DNA from: Oscillospiraceae bacterium
GTDB taxonomy: Bacteria > Bacillota > Clostridia > Oscillospirales > Oscillospiraceae
Reading direction: 5' to 3'
Assembly (NCBI GenBank): GCA_020025545.1
Contig: JAHHRX010000007.1
Location: 10,472-74,471 of the forward strand
Length of the DNA: 64,000 nt
Shown here: positions 34,517 to 42,028 of the stretch, in pieces
How the letters are laid out: each line of letters begins with the position of its first letter
Numbering within the stretch: the first letter of the stretch is position 1
Translations under genes and position numbers: made by a program
The notes under the pieces: generated by a model
What the model saw: only the letters and a program-made list of their open reading frames with translations
Database searches by the model: none
What the model was told of the DNA's origin: nothing

Positions 34517-35513
34517 AATGCTGAAAGAAATGCAAACCCGTCTGACAAACGGAGAAAATCTGGTACTGGTCACTGTCACCGCTTCTTCCGGCGCCGCCCC
34601 CCGGGGAACCGGTGCACGAATGCTGGTGGGAAGCAAAGGCCGGATCTGCGGCACCATCGGCGGCGGCGCAGTGGAATATCGTTCCCAGCAGATAGCCGCA
34701 GAAGTTCTGAAATCCAAAACTTCCGGCGAGCGGAATTTTAGTCTTACCCGGGAGGATGTTCAGAATCTGGGCATGATCTGCGGCGGCGCCGTAAATATAT
34801 TTTTTAACTATCTTTCCGCCTCCGATCCCGAAATCATCGCCCTGACAAAAGAAGCGGAAGCGCGCTTTCAGGAGGGCGCAGACCTGTGGCTCATTTCCGA
34901 CATTACTGCCGGCGGCAAGCTGTGCCTTGCGGACAGACACAATACAGAGTTTGCCCCTCATTTGATCCGCCATCCCCATCGTGTGCAGGAAGACGGCAGA
35001 GATTTCTATATCGAGCAAATCGCCTTCTCCGAGCGGGTCTTTATTTTCGGCGGCGGTCATGTGGCGCAGGAAGTGGAACCGGTGCTGTCCCATGTTGGCT
35101 TCCGCTGCGTTGTGCTGGAGGATCGTCCGGAATTTGCCAAGCCTGAGCTTTTCCCCTCCGCTGAAAAGGTAATGCTGGTGGACTTTAACCGCATTGGTGC
35201 GTATGTAAGCATTGGTTCTCAGGATTTTGTGTGCATTATGACCCGAGGTCACGCCTCTGATACCGTAATTCAGGCGCAGGTGCTCCCCTGTCATCCTGCT
35301 TATGTGGGCGTGATCGGCAGTCGGCGCAAGGCAGCCGGTGTCCGGCAAAAGCTACACGACGAGTACGGCCTTTCCGATGAGCTTCTGGATCAGGTCACCA
35401 CCCCTATCGGTCTGGACATTCAGGCCCAGACCCCGGAAGAAATTGCCATTTCCATCGCCGCTCAGCTGATTGCGGTTCGTGCCGGAAAAAATCGTCTGCG
35501 CTCTGATTCATAA
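34509..35513 (+). CDS. xdhC: XdhC/CoxI-family molybdenum hydroxylase accessory protein
   Basis: A 334-residue maturation factor. The N-terminal XdhC/CoxI domain (LVTVTASSGAAPRGTGARMLV, GTIGGGAVEY, MICGGAVNIFF) is followed by a C-terminal Rossmann-like XdhC domain (FIFGGGHVAQEVEPVLSHVGF, IMTRGHASDT, YVGVIGSRRKA). Family members insert the sulfurated Mo cofactor into xanthine dehydrogenases. The start at 34509 has AAGGGAG 7 bases upstream. It follows the broken NTP transferase and completes the accessory set for the hydroxylases. Note the name xdhC is also used for the E. coli 2Fe-2S subunit. Confidence 0.9.
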   Translation: MRKMLKEMQTRLTNGENLVLVTVTASSGAAPRGTGARMLVGSKGRICGTIGGGAVEYRSQQIAAEVLKSKTSGERNFSLTREDVQNLGMICGGAVNIFFNYLSASDPEIIALTKEAEARFQEGADLWLISDITAGGKLCLADRHNTEFAPHLIRHPHRVQEDGRDFYIEQIAFSERVFIFGGGHVAQEVEPVLSHVGFRCVVLEDRPEFAKPELFPSAEKVMLVDFNRIGAYVSIGSQDFVCIMTRGHASDTVIQAQVLPCHPAYVGVIGSRRKAAGVRQKLHDEYGLSDELLDQVTTPIGLDIQAQTPEEIAISIAAQLIAVRAGKNRLRSDS

Positions 35514-35656
35514 AGCAGCACCTTCCCGTCATCGGAAATGAAAATGCTTCGGTAATCATGATAACGAGTACCGCTTTTACTTTCCGCAGCGATTTTCGCC
35601 GCCATCCCCCTGCGCACCGTGTGTTCTACACAGTCTTCGGCGCAGAAATAATATAA

Positions 35657-35690
35657 AAATTCCCACAGGGCATTGGCTCTGTGGGAATTT
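35657..35690. terminator. Bidirectional terminator
   Basis: A 12-bp perfect stem AAATTCCCACAG / CTGTGGGAATTT between the convergent XdhC-type gene and the membrane-protein gene. Confidence 0.75.
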
Positions 35691-35720
35691 GCTTCTTATG
35701 AATTTGCAGGTGAACGAAAA

Positions 35721-36395
35721 TCATCTGGTCTTGACCGGATTCTTACAGGGATTCTGGACAGCAAAGGCCTCTGCCGCATCCGTAAACGGATCATGCTTTC
35801 CCCAGCAGTTACGGAGCATGAGCCCCACCGCTGCCAGCGTACCCACCAGACATACCAGCATATCCTGCATGGTATCTGTTACGCCGCTGTCTTCCACATG
35901 TTGCAGATCCCGCCCCATAATGGGGGTCATCGTAAACTCGCACAGTTCGAAAAGTCCCGCCACCGCCATAGATGTAAAAAACACGAACAGGCACACCGTT
36001 GCAGGATTTTCTCCCTCACGGCTATGCCCCCGCTCCAGCATCCGATAGCTCGCCAGCGCCAAAACAGAGACGAAAACACCGGAAAGGCAATGCACAAATT
36101 TGTCAAAATAGGGTACCCGATCGTAAAAAAATCCTGCGCCGCCAAGCATCCAGCTGAGGTAGACAAATACATAAATATAGGTTTCCAGCTGCCAGCCGCC
36201 CTTCCAGCGGGTCAGGCGCCGCAGCAGATACATTCCGGGAATCAGAATCAGTGTGCCGGCGGCAACCGAAGCCTGATAGGCGCTTTGGTGAACAATCCCC
36301 TGCACAGCATAGTAAATGGCGGTAAGTGCGTAGATCATCCTGCATATCTTCACAATTTTTTCGTATCGCTTATCTTTTTCTATACATTTTTCCAT
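35721..36395 (-). CDS. Multi-pass membrane protein (DUF2238-like)
   Basis: A 224-residue protein with about six hydrophobic segments (IYALTAIYYAVQ, AGTLILIPGMYLL, YIYVFVYLSWMLGGAG, VFVSVLALASY, VCLFVFFTSMAVAGLFEL and MLVCLVGTLAAVGLML). The pattern FDKFVHCLSG, an acidic FELCEF segment and DTMQDM resembles the DUF2238/YjdF family of uncharacterised inner-membrane proteins. The start at 36395 has CAGGAGGA 6 bases upstream; the long frame beyond is untranslated. It is divergent from the ABC operon and convergent with the purine locus. No function is known. Confidence 0.8.
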   Translation of the reverse strand: MEKCIEKDKRYEKIVKICRMIYALTAIYYAVQGIVHQSAYQASVAAGTLILIPGMYLLRRLTRWKGGWQLETYIYVFVYLSWMLGGAGFFYDRVPYFDKFVHCLSGVFVSVLALASYRMLERGHSREGENPATVCLFVFFTSMAVAGLFELCEFTMTPIMGRDLQHVEDSGVTDTMQDMLVCLVGTLAAVGLMLRNCWGKHDPFTDAAEAFAVQNPCKNPVKTR

Positions 36396-36611
36396 GCTTT
36401 TTCCTCCTGCTTGTGGTCTTCGGGCTTTGCGTGCTGATTTATTTTCCGTCTCAGCCGCAAATACGCCCCTCATTTTTTTCATCTTAACATAGTAAATGCA
36501 ACTCATAATAAACTCAAGATAAACAAATGTTGAAAAACGGGATAAATGCGCAGATCCGGTAAATTTCCCGCACTGCATCTCAAACCTCAGGATGCTTTTC
36601 TAAGAATAGGG

Positions 36612-36640
36612 TTGACAAATCTGTCGCAGCTTGGTATATT
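36612..36640 (+). promoter_or_regulatory. Promoter of the ABC-ygbA-DUF454 operon
   Basis: TTGACA (36612-36617), 17-base spacer, TATATT (36635-36640). An imperfect hairpin (GATCTCCGC / GCGGGGATC, 36661-36684) followed by TTGATTTT lies in the leader. Confidence 0.75.
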
Positions 36641-36700
36641 TATGGCGAAATTTGTAGGCAGATCTCCGCTGTCGTGCGGGGATCTTGATTTTCCGCCAGT

Positions 36701-36718
36701 GGTTAGTTATCGCTAACC
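36701..36718 (+). promoter_or_regulatory. Metalloregulator-like operator, copy 1
   Basis: A perfect inverted repeat GGTTAG-TTATCG-CTAACC lies 28 bases before the first ABC gene. The GTTAG-N6-CTAAC pattern recurs twice at 60.4 kb. It resembles DtxR/IdeR-class iron boxes. The site lies about 55 bases downstream of the best promoter, so repression may be by roadblock or through a second, weaker promoter. Confidence 0.7.
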
Positions 36719-36746
36719 GGCTGGCCAGTTATATGAGGTGCCGAAT

Positions 36747-38486
36747 ATGATGATTAACAAACGGCTCATCAGCACGGTGAGCGAAAGCAGGAAATACATT
36801 GCTTGGAATGTAGCCTTCCAATGGCTGGCACTGGCAGCAAACATCGCGCTGATGTGGGTGCTTACCGGCTTCTTGGGGGCGCTTTTTATTGGCGCTGTCC
36901 CCCGGGAGCGGTGGATTTTTACCGTTGCTGTCGGTGTGCTGGCGCTGATTATAAAATATGGCTGCGCCATCGGCTCGGCACGGATGAGCTATCTTTCCGG
37001 CAGAGCCGTTAAAATCCGCCTTCGGCAGATGATTTACGAAAAGCTCCTGCGGCTGGGCAGCTCCTACCGTCAGAGCGTTCAAAGCTCCGAGGTCGTGCAG
37101 ATTTGCGTGGAGGGTGCGGATCAGCTGGAAACCTACTTTGGTTCCTATCTGCCTCAGTTCTTCTATGCTATGCTGGCGCCGCTGACTCTGTTCGCAGTTT
37201 TGAGCTTCGTGAACTTCCCCTCTGCACTGGTACTTCTGGTCTGCGTGCCCATGATTCCCGTGTCCATTGCCGCCGTGCAGACCTGGGCCAAGAAGCTGCT
37301 TTCCAAGTATTGGGACAGATACACCCAGCTGGGCGACACTTTTCTTGAAAATCTGCAGGGGCTTACCACCCTTAAGATTTATCAAACCGACGGTCTGAAG
37401 CACAAGCAAATGAATGAAGAAGCGGAAAAATTCCGCCGCATCACCATGAGGGTGCTGACCATGCAGCTCAACTCGATCAGCATCATGGATCTGGTAGCCT
37501 ACGGCGGTGCCGCTCTCGGCATCGTCACCGCTGTTTTGCAGATGTCCAAAGGGCACATTGATCTTGCCCAGTGTATGCTCATCATTTTCCTGTCGGCAGA
37601 TTTTTTCATTCCCATGCGAATGCTGGGCAGCTACTTCCACATCGCCATGAACGGCATGGCCGCCTCCGACAAGATGTTCAAAATCCTTGACCTTCCGGAA
37701 AACCCGGGAAGCGGCGTTTCTGTCCCCGGGGACTGCACTGTGAAAGCCAAGGATCTCTGCTTCTCCTATGACGGTCAGCGGCAGATCCTCCATAATGTGG
37801 ATTTCACCTTTCCTATGGGCAGCTTCACCGCGCTGATCGGGGAAAGCGGCTGCGGTAAATCCACTGCCGCAGGACTGATTTCCGGCAGATTTCGGGGATA
37901 CACCGGCAGTCTCACCATTGGCGGTGAGGAAATCAGAGACATTTCCGAAGAAAGTCTGATGAAAAATTTCACCTACATCAGCAGCCGCAGTCACATCTTC
38001 AAGGGCACTGTCCGGGATAATCTGCTGCTGGCAGATCCCAAGGCCGGCGACAGCCGCATGAAAGAAGTGCTTTCCCAAGTGAAGCTGTGGGATTTTCTTC
38101 AGGGTGAGCAAGGTCTTAATACTCCGCTGAACGAAAACGGCTCCAATTTCTCCGGGGGGCAGCGGCAGCGTCTGGCGCTGGCCCGGGCAATTCTTCACGA
38201 CAGCCCCGCCTATATCTTTGACGAGGCCAGTTCCAACATCGATGTAGAGAGCGAAAACGACATTATGGCCCAGATTCACACGCTTGCCAAAACCAAAACG
38301 GTTATCGTCATCTCCCACCGTCTTGCCAATGTGGTGGATGCGGACAACATCTATGTTATGGAGCAGGGCCATATCCGGCAAAGCGGAACCCATCAGGAAC
38401 TCTTATCCCAAGACGGTGTCTATCGTCGTCTATGGAACGCCCAGCAGAAGCTGGAAGAATATGTAAAGGAGGCAGCAACTGTATGA
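36747..38486 (+). CDS. ABC half-transporter with fused permease and ATPase (first of a pair)
   Basis: A 579-residue exporter-fold protein: six transmembrane segments (residues 20-300) and a nucleotide-binding domain with Walker A GESGCGKST, signature FSGGQRQR and Walker B AYIFDEAS with the catalytic glutamate. It resembles CydDC/IrtAB-type heterodimers. Start at 36747 has GAGGTG 6 bases upstream. ATGA overlap with the second half-transporter. The upstream GTTAG operator and the downstream YgbA protein suggest an iron- or redox-linked substrate (siderophore, haem or thiol); the substrate is not determined. Confidence 0.85.
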   Translation: MMINKRLISTVSESRKYIAWNVAFQWLALAANIALMWVLTGFLGALFIGAVPRERWIFTVAVGVLALIIKYGCAIGSARMSYLSGRAVKIRLRQMIYEKLLRLGSSYRQSVQSSEVVQICVEGADQLETYFGSYLPQFFYAMLAPLTLFAVLSFVNFPSALVLLVCVPMIPVSIAAVQTWAKKLLSKYWDRYTQLGDTFLENLQGLTTLKIYQTDGLKHKQMNEEAEKFRRITMRVLTMQLNSISIMDLVAYGGAALGIVTAVLQMSKGHIDLAQCMLIIFLSADFFIPMRMLGSYFHIAMNGMAASDKMFKILDLPENPGSGVSVPGDCTVKAKDLCFSYDGQRQILHNVDFTFPMGSFTALIGESGCGKSTAAGLISGRFRGYTGSLTIGGEEIRDISEESLMKNFTYISSRSHIFKGTVRDNLLLADPKAGDSRMKEVLSQVKLWDFLQGEQGLNTPLNENGSNFSGGQRQRLALARAILHDSPAYIFDEASSNIDVESENDIMAQIHTLAKTKTVIVISHRLANVVDADNIYVMEQGHIRQSGTHQELLSQDGVYRRLWNAQQKLEEYVKEAATV

Positions 38487-40138
38487 AACGCTCCGGATTC
38501 AAAGTTATGGCAAGGCTCTCCGGTCTTGTAAAACCTCTGGCAGGCTGCATGGCAGCAGCGGTGACCATGGGACTGCTGGGACATTTGTGCGCCAGTTTTA
38601 TCACGATCTGCGGTGCGATGGCTGTGGCAGACCTTCTGGGCTTTCCCGCCCCCTTTTCCAAAGAGGTATTCTTTATCCTGATGGCTGTTTTTTCCATCCT
38701 GCGCGGCGTGCTGCGCTATGGCGAGCAGGGCTGCAACCACTTCATTGCCTTCAAGCTACTGGCCATCATTCGGGACAAGGTTTTCGCTGCTCTGCGTAAG
38801 CTCTGCCCCGCAAAACTGGAGGTCCGGGACAAAGGAAACCTCATTTCCGTCATCACCTCTGATGTGGAGCTTTTGGAGGTTTTCTACGCCCACACCATTT
38901 CCCCCATTTTAATCGCCGCCCTGTTCTCCGCCATCATGTGCCTCTTTATCGGCTCTTACAGCTACATTCTGGGGCTTCTGGCATTGGCCGCTTACCTCAC
39001 CATCGGCGTTCTGGTTCCCATCGTGGTGTCCAAGCAAAGCGGTGACCGCGGCCTTAGGTTCCGCGAAAAATCCGGTGCCCTCAGCGGTTTTGTGCTGGAC
39101 AGCCTTCGCGGCCTTTCCGAAACCATTCAATACGCCGGCGGTCAGCAGCGACTGGATGAAATTACCAAGCAAAGCACTGCTCTTGCCGATGAGCAGGATA
39201 CCCTTTCCCGAAAAGCCGCCCGGGGCTCCGGAGCCGCAGGAATGATCATCATGATCTTCGACCTTTCCATGCTCTTCGCCGCCTCTGCGCTTTACAGCCG
39301 GGGCGAGATTGGCTTTAACGGTGTCCTCATTTCCACCGCTGCTCTGATGAGTTCTTTCGGCCCTGTGATTTCCCTTGCCAATCTGGGCAGCGGCCTCCAG
39401 CTCACCTTTGCTGCGGGCAACCGGATTCTGGACATTTTGGATGATGTGCCTGTCACCGAGGATATTACCGGTGAGGAAAAAACTACTTTTTCCGGTGCCG
39501 AAGTGAAGAATTTGCATTTTGCATATGAAAGCGAGGAAATTCTGTCTGACCTGAGTCTCTCCATTCCCCACGGCAAGGTCACTGGCATTGTCGGCAAGAG
39601 CGGCAGCGGCAAGTCTACTCTTCTGAAGTTGCTCATGCGTTTCTGGCAGGCTGACAGCGGTGAAGTGCTGATCTCCGGCCGGAACATCAACAAGGTCAAC
39701 ACCAATGATTTGCGAAATATGGAGAGTTTCGTAACGCAGGAGACTGTGCTGTTCCACGACAGCATTCTGAACAATCTGCTCCTTGCCAAGCCGGATGCCA
39801 CCCGGGAGCAGGTGGAAGATGCCTGTAAAAAGGCATCCGTACACGATTTCATCATTTCCCTTCCCGATGGCTATGACAGCAACATCGGTGAGCTGGGTGA
39901 TACCCTTTCCGGCGGCGAGCGCCAGCGGATCGGCCTTGCCAGAGCCTTCCTCCATGACGGTGATTTGATGCTTCTGGACGAGCCTACCAGCAATCTGGAC
40001 AGCCTCAACGAGGCCGTGATCCTCAAATCCCTCCACCGTCAGGCAAACAACCGCACCGTGGTGCTGGTCTCTCACCGAAAATCCACTATGGGCATTGCCG
40101 ACCAGGTGTATTCGGTAGAAAACGGCAGGCTCAGCTGA
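38483..40138 (+). CDS. ABC half-transporter with fused permease and ATPase (second of a pair)
   Basis: A 551-residue partner: six transmembrane segments and an ATPase domain with Walker A GKSGSGKST, signature LSGGERQR and Walker B LMLLDEPT. Both halves keep catalytic glutamates, so both ATP sites may be active. The start at 38483 overlaps the previous stop and has AAGGAGG 10 bases upstream. It overlaps the ygbA start by one base (TGATG). Confidence 0.85.
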   Translation: MKRSGFKVMARLSGLVKPLAGCMAAAVTMGLLGHLCASFITICGAMAVADLLGFPAPFSKEVFFILMAVFSILRGVLRYGEQGCNHFIAFKLLAIIRDKVFAALRKLCPAKLEVRDKGNLISVITSDVELLEVFYAHTISPILIAALFSAIMCLFIGSYSYILGLLALAAYLTIGVLVPIVVSKQSGDRGLRFREKSGALSGFVLDSLRGLSETIQYAGGQQRLDEITKQSTALADEQDTLSRKAARGSGAAGMIIMIFDLSMLFAASALYSRGEIGFNGVLISTAALMSSFGPVISLANLGSGLQLTFAAGNRILDILDDVPVTEDITGEEKTTFSGAEVKNLHFAYESEEILSDLSLSIPHGKVTGIVGKSGSGKSTLLKLLMRFWQADSGEVLISGRNINKVNTNDLRNMESFVTQETVLFHDSILNNLLLAKPDATREQVEDACKKASVHDFIISLPDGYDSNIGELGDTLSGGERQRIGLARAFLHDGDLMLLDEPTSNLDSLNEAVILKSLHRQANNRTVVLVSHRKSTMGIADQVYSVENGRLS

Positions 40139-40476
40139 TGAAAAACACGGAAAGCAAACGAGAAAACGAAAAAGAGGTTGTTGGCCAAATGATCCGGCTC
40201 TACTGCCGGTTCCACCACGGCGGCAGCCCACTCTGTCCGGAGTGTGAAGATCTCTGCCGCTATGCCCAGCGGCGCATCGATAAGTGTCCCTTCATGGAGA
40301 CAAAAACCTTTTGCTCCTGCTGTCGGGTACACTGCTATCAAAAGGAATACCGGGAAAAAATCCGCACTGTCATGCGGTGGTCCGGTCCCCGAATGTTATT
40401 TTTTCACCCCGTTATGGCTACCCGCCATTTGATTTTGACTGTCAAAGAAAAAAGGAGACTCCGCAATGAGACTTAA
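40138..40476 (+). CDS. ygbA: YgbA-family (nitrous oxide-stimulated promoter) protein
   Basis: A 112-residue cysteine-rich protein of the YgbA_NO family. The family's cysteine pattern is complete: CPECEDLCRYAQRR, KCPFMETKTFCSCCRVHCY, then RWSGPRMLFFHPVMATRHL. In Salmonella YgbA is needed for growth under nitric-oxide stress; the cysteines suggest an iron-sulfur cluster or metal site. Translation is coupled to the ABC gene by a TGATG overlap, and it overlaps the next gene by 11 bases. Confidence 0.9.
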   Translation: MKNTESKRENEKEVVGQMIRLYCRFHHGGSPLCPECEDLCRYAQRRIDKCPFMETKTFCSCCRVHCYQKEYREKIRTVMRWSGPRMLFFHPVMATRHLILTVKEKRRLRNET

Positions 40477-40858
40477 AAAAGCCGTTTACATTGTGCTGGG
40501 CATCATCAGTCTGGGACTTGGCGCTTTGGGTGCCGTTCTTCCCCTTCTCCCTGCATTTCCCTTCCTGCTGTCCGCCGCCTTTTTCTTCGCCCGAAGCTCC
40601 CGGCGGCTCCACGCATGGTTTATTTCCACCAAGCTTTATAAAAACAATCTGGAAAGCTATGTGTCCGGAAAGGGTATGACCAGAAAAACCAAGGTGCGAA
40701 TCATGATCATGGTCACCGTTCTCATGTCCATCGGCTTCCTCATGATGAAGGCTGTTACGATAGGGCGGGTAATCCTCGCCATTGTCTGGCTGTTCCACAT
40801 CCTCTACTTTCTGTTCGGCGTCAAAACTGTACCGGCGCCCATCCCTGAAAAAGCCTGA
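40466..40858 (+). CDS. DUF454 inner-membrane protein (YbaN family)
   Basis: A 130-residue membrane protein with three or four hydrophobic segments. The DUF454 signature is clear: LGALGAVLPLLPAFPFLLSA, FFFARSSRRLHAWF and KTKVRIMIM. Function unknown. AAGGAG precedes the start. It is the last gene of the operator-controlled operon and is followed at once by a terminator. Confidence 0.9.
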   Translation: MRLKKAVYIVLGIISLGLGALGAVLPLLPAFPFLLSAAFFFARSSRRLHAWFISTKLYKNNLESYVSGKGMTRKTKVRIMIMVTVLMSIGFLMMKAVTIGRVILAIVWLFHILYFLFGVKTVPAPIPEKA

Positions 40859-40860
40859 GC

Positions 40861-40895
40861 AAAAACTCCTGCACCGTTCTGATGCAGGAGTTTTT
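40861..40895. terminator. Bidirectional terminator
   Basis: A 13-bp stem AAAAACTCCTGCA / TGCAGGAGTTTTT between the convergent DUF454 and sigma-like genes; T runs on both strands. Confidence 0.85.
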
Positions 40896-41346
40896 ACATA
40901 GTTAAGAAGGCAGCAAGCTGTGCTCTGGCGGAATCCAAGTAAGCCGCTGCTGCGGCTTTCGGCACATCCAGTGCAACGGCAATCTGCAGCAGACTAAGAT
41001 TTCCGTAATAGTAGAGAGTGCCGGCAGCGCAGATTTCCGGTTCAAGCCCAGACAGGGCTGATCCGAGCCGCGACAGGTTTTCGTGAGACGGGAGATATGC
41101 ATCCGCCGTAGCAATTTTTTCGCTTTTCCGGCGCTTAACCGCCCCAGAATAGACATACTTCAAGATCCACGGCGTAAAAGTCGCTTTCCTTCGCGGAATG
41201 TGATCGCTCGAATACCCTTCCTGTGCTGCTTTTTCCACGGTCTCTGCAGCAGCATCCTCGCAGTGAAGGATAAAAAGCGCCAAAGTATACATAATATCAC
41301 GATTAGCCCGGATGCTTTTCAAATAATATTCTTTCCTGTGATTCAT
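40894..41346 (-). CDS. Small sigma-70-like (ECF-type) protein, divergent
   Basis: A 150-residue protein with a helical N-terminus (MNHRKEYYLKSIRANRDIMYTLALFILH, cited by residues 1-28), a middle basic region (PRRKATFTPWILKYVYSGAVKRRK) and a C-terminal region-4-like helix-turn-helix (YYYGNLSLLQIAVALDVPKAAAAAYLDSARAQL). The C-terminal part reads like sigma-70 region 4 of an ECF factor; region 2 is poorly conserved. The start is uncertain: GGTGG precedes 41346, and the frame extends to 41373. No anti-sigma gene is adjacent. Confidence 0.55.
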   Translation of the reverse strand: MNHRKEYYLKSIRANRDIMYTLALFILHCEDAAAETVEKAAQEGYSSDHIPRRKATFTPWILKYVYSGAVKRRKSEKIATADAYLPSHENLSRLGSALSGLEPEICAAGTLYYYGNLSLLQIAVALDVPKAAAAAYLDSARAQLAAFLTM

Positions 41347-41526
41347 CTCTGCCACCACCCGCTTACCGTGCAACTGAAGTACCTAAGACACAAGGTTTAC
41401 ATAAATACTTTACCATAAATAAAGGAAATTGCAAGAGCGCCGCTGAGATTTTTTTAAATATTTTCAGACTGTTCATTCAGGCAGCCCTGTGCTATACTGA
41501 AAGAAAAAATCAAAGGAGGAACTGCC

Positions 41527-41898
41527 ATGGAATTTTCTTATGAACAGTACCCGAAAAGCATTCTTATTTATGGCGTGACCGAATCAGAGCTTGAAAAGCT
41601 GGAAGCACTGGCCGCTAAGGCTACCATACGCTGCATAGCAGTCGCCGATCATGAAACCACCTACACCATTGCCCAGCTGCTCTCCGGCTGTCCCCTCTCC
41701 CCCAAAATGCCGCACCCCATTCCCGGCCGGTTTGCATTGATGGATGGGTTTGCAGGGCAGGAGCAGCTTGGTGCCGCCCTGATCAATCAGGCAGCACCGG
41801 GCGTTATCAAAGCTGCACGCACTCTTCACAACGGCAATTGGCCCTTTTCCGATCTCTGTGAAGCGATTCTTGCGGAGCATCGGTCCATGCAGAAATAA
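41527..41898 (+). CDS. DUF3783-domain protein
   Basis: A 123-residue protein. The C-terminal half matches the DUF3783 pattern (FALMDGFAGQEQLGAALI, then HNGNWPFSDLCEAILAEHRSM). The family is common in Clostridia and has no known function. AAGGAGG precedes the start. It stands alone between terminators. Confidence 0.82.
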   Translation: MEFSYEQYPKSILIYGVTESELEKLEALAAKATIRCIAVADHETTYTIAQLLSGCPLSPKMPHPIPGRFALMDGFAGQEQLGAALINQAAPGVIKAARTLHNGNWPFSDLCEAILAEHRSMQK

Positions 41899-41903
41899 CA
41901 AAA

Positions 41904-41941
41904 GGCATCCCAGGCCAAAAGGTCTGGGATGTCTTTCATTT
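41904..41941 (+). terminator. Terminator after the DUF3783 gene
   Basis: GGCATCCCAGGCC / GGTCTGGGATGTC with an AAAA loop, followed by TTTCATTTT. Confidence 0.75.
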
Positions 41942-41949
41942 TGCGCTAA

Positions 41950-41985
41950 AAAACATTCCTCCCGGAGCAAACGCTCCGGGAGGAA
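41950..41985 (-). terminator. Terminator of the PTS operon
   Basis: A 13-bp perfect stem TTCCTCCCGGAGC / GCTCCGGGAGGAA; on the minus strand it is followed by TGTTTTTT. It closes the nagE-type gene. Confidence 0.85.
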
Positions 41986-42028
41986 CATTCTTCTAAAAAT
42001 CCGCGTGGGCCGCCGATAAATTTAGAAA

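Noticed and set aside
35465..35665. Minus-strand frame of about 60 codons ending inside the XdhC-type gene
   Set aside because: No ribosome site or start with context, overlaps a clear gene, and sits across a terminator; possibly a gene remnant but unsupported.
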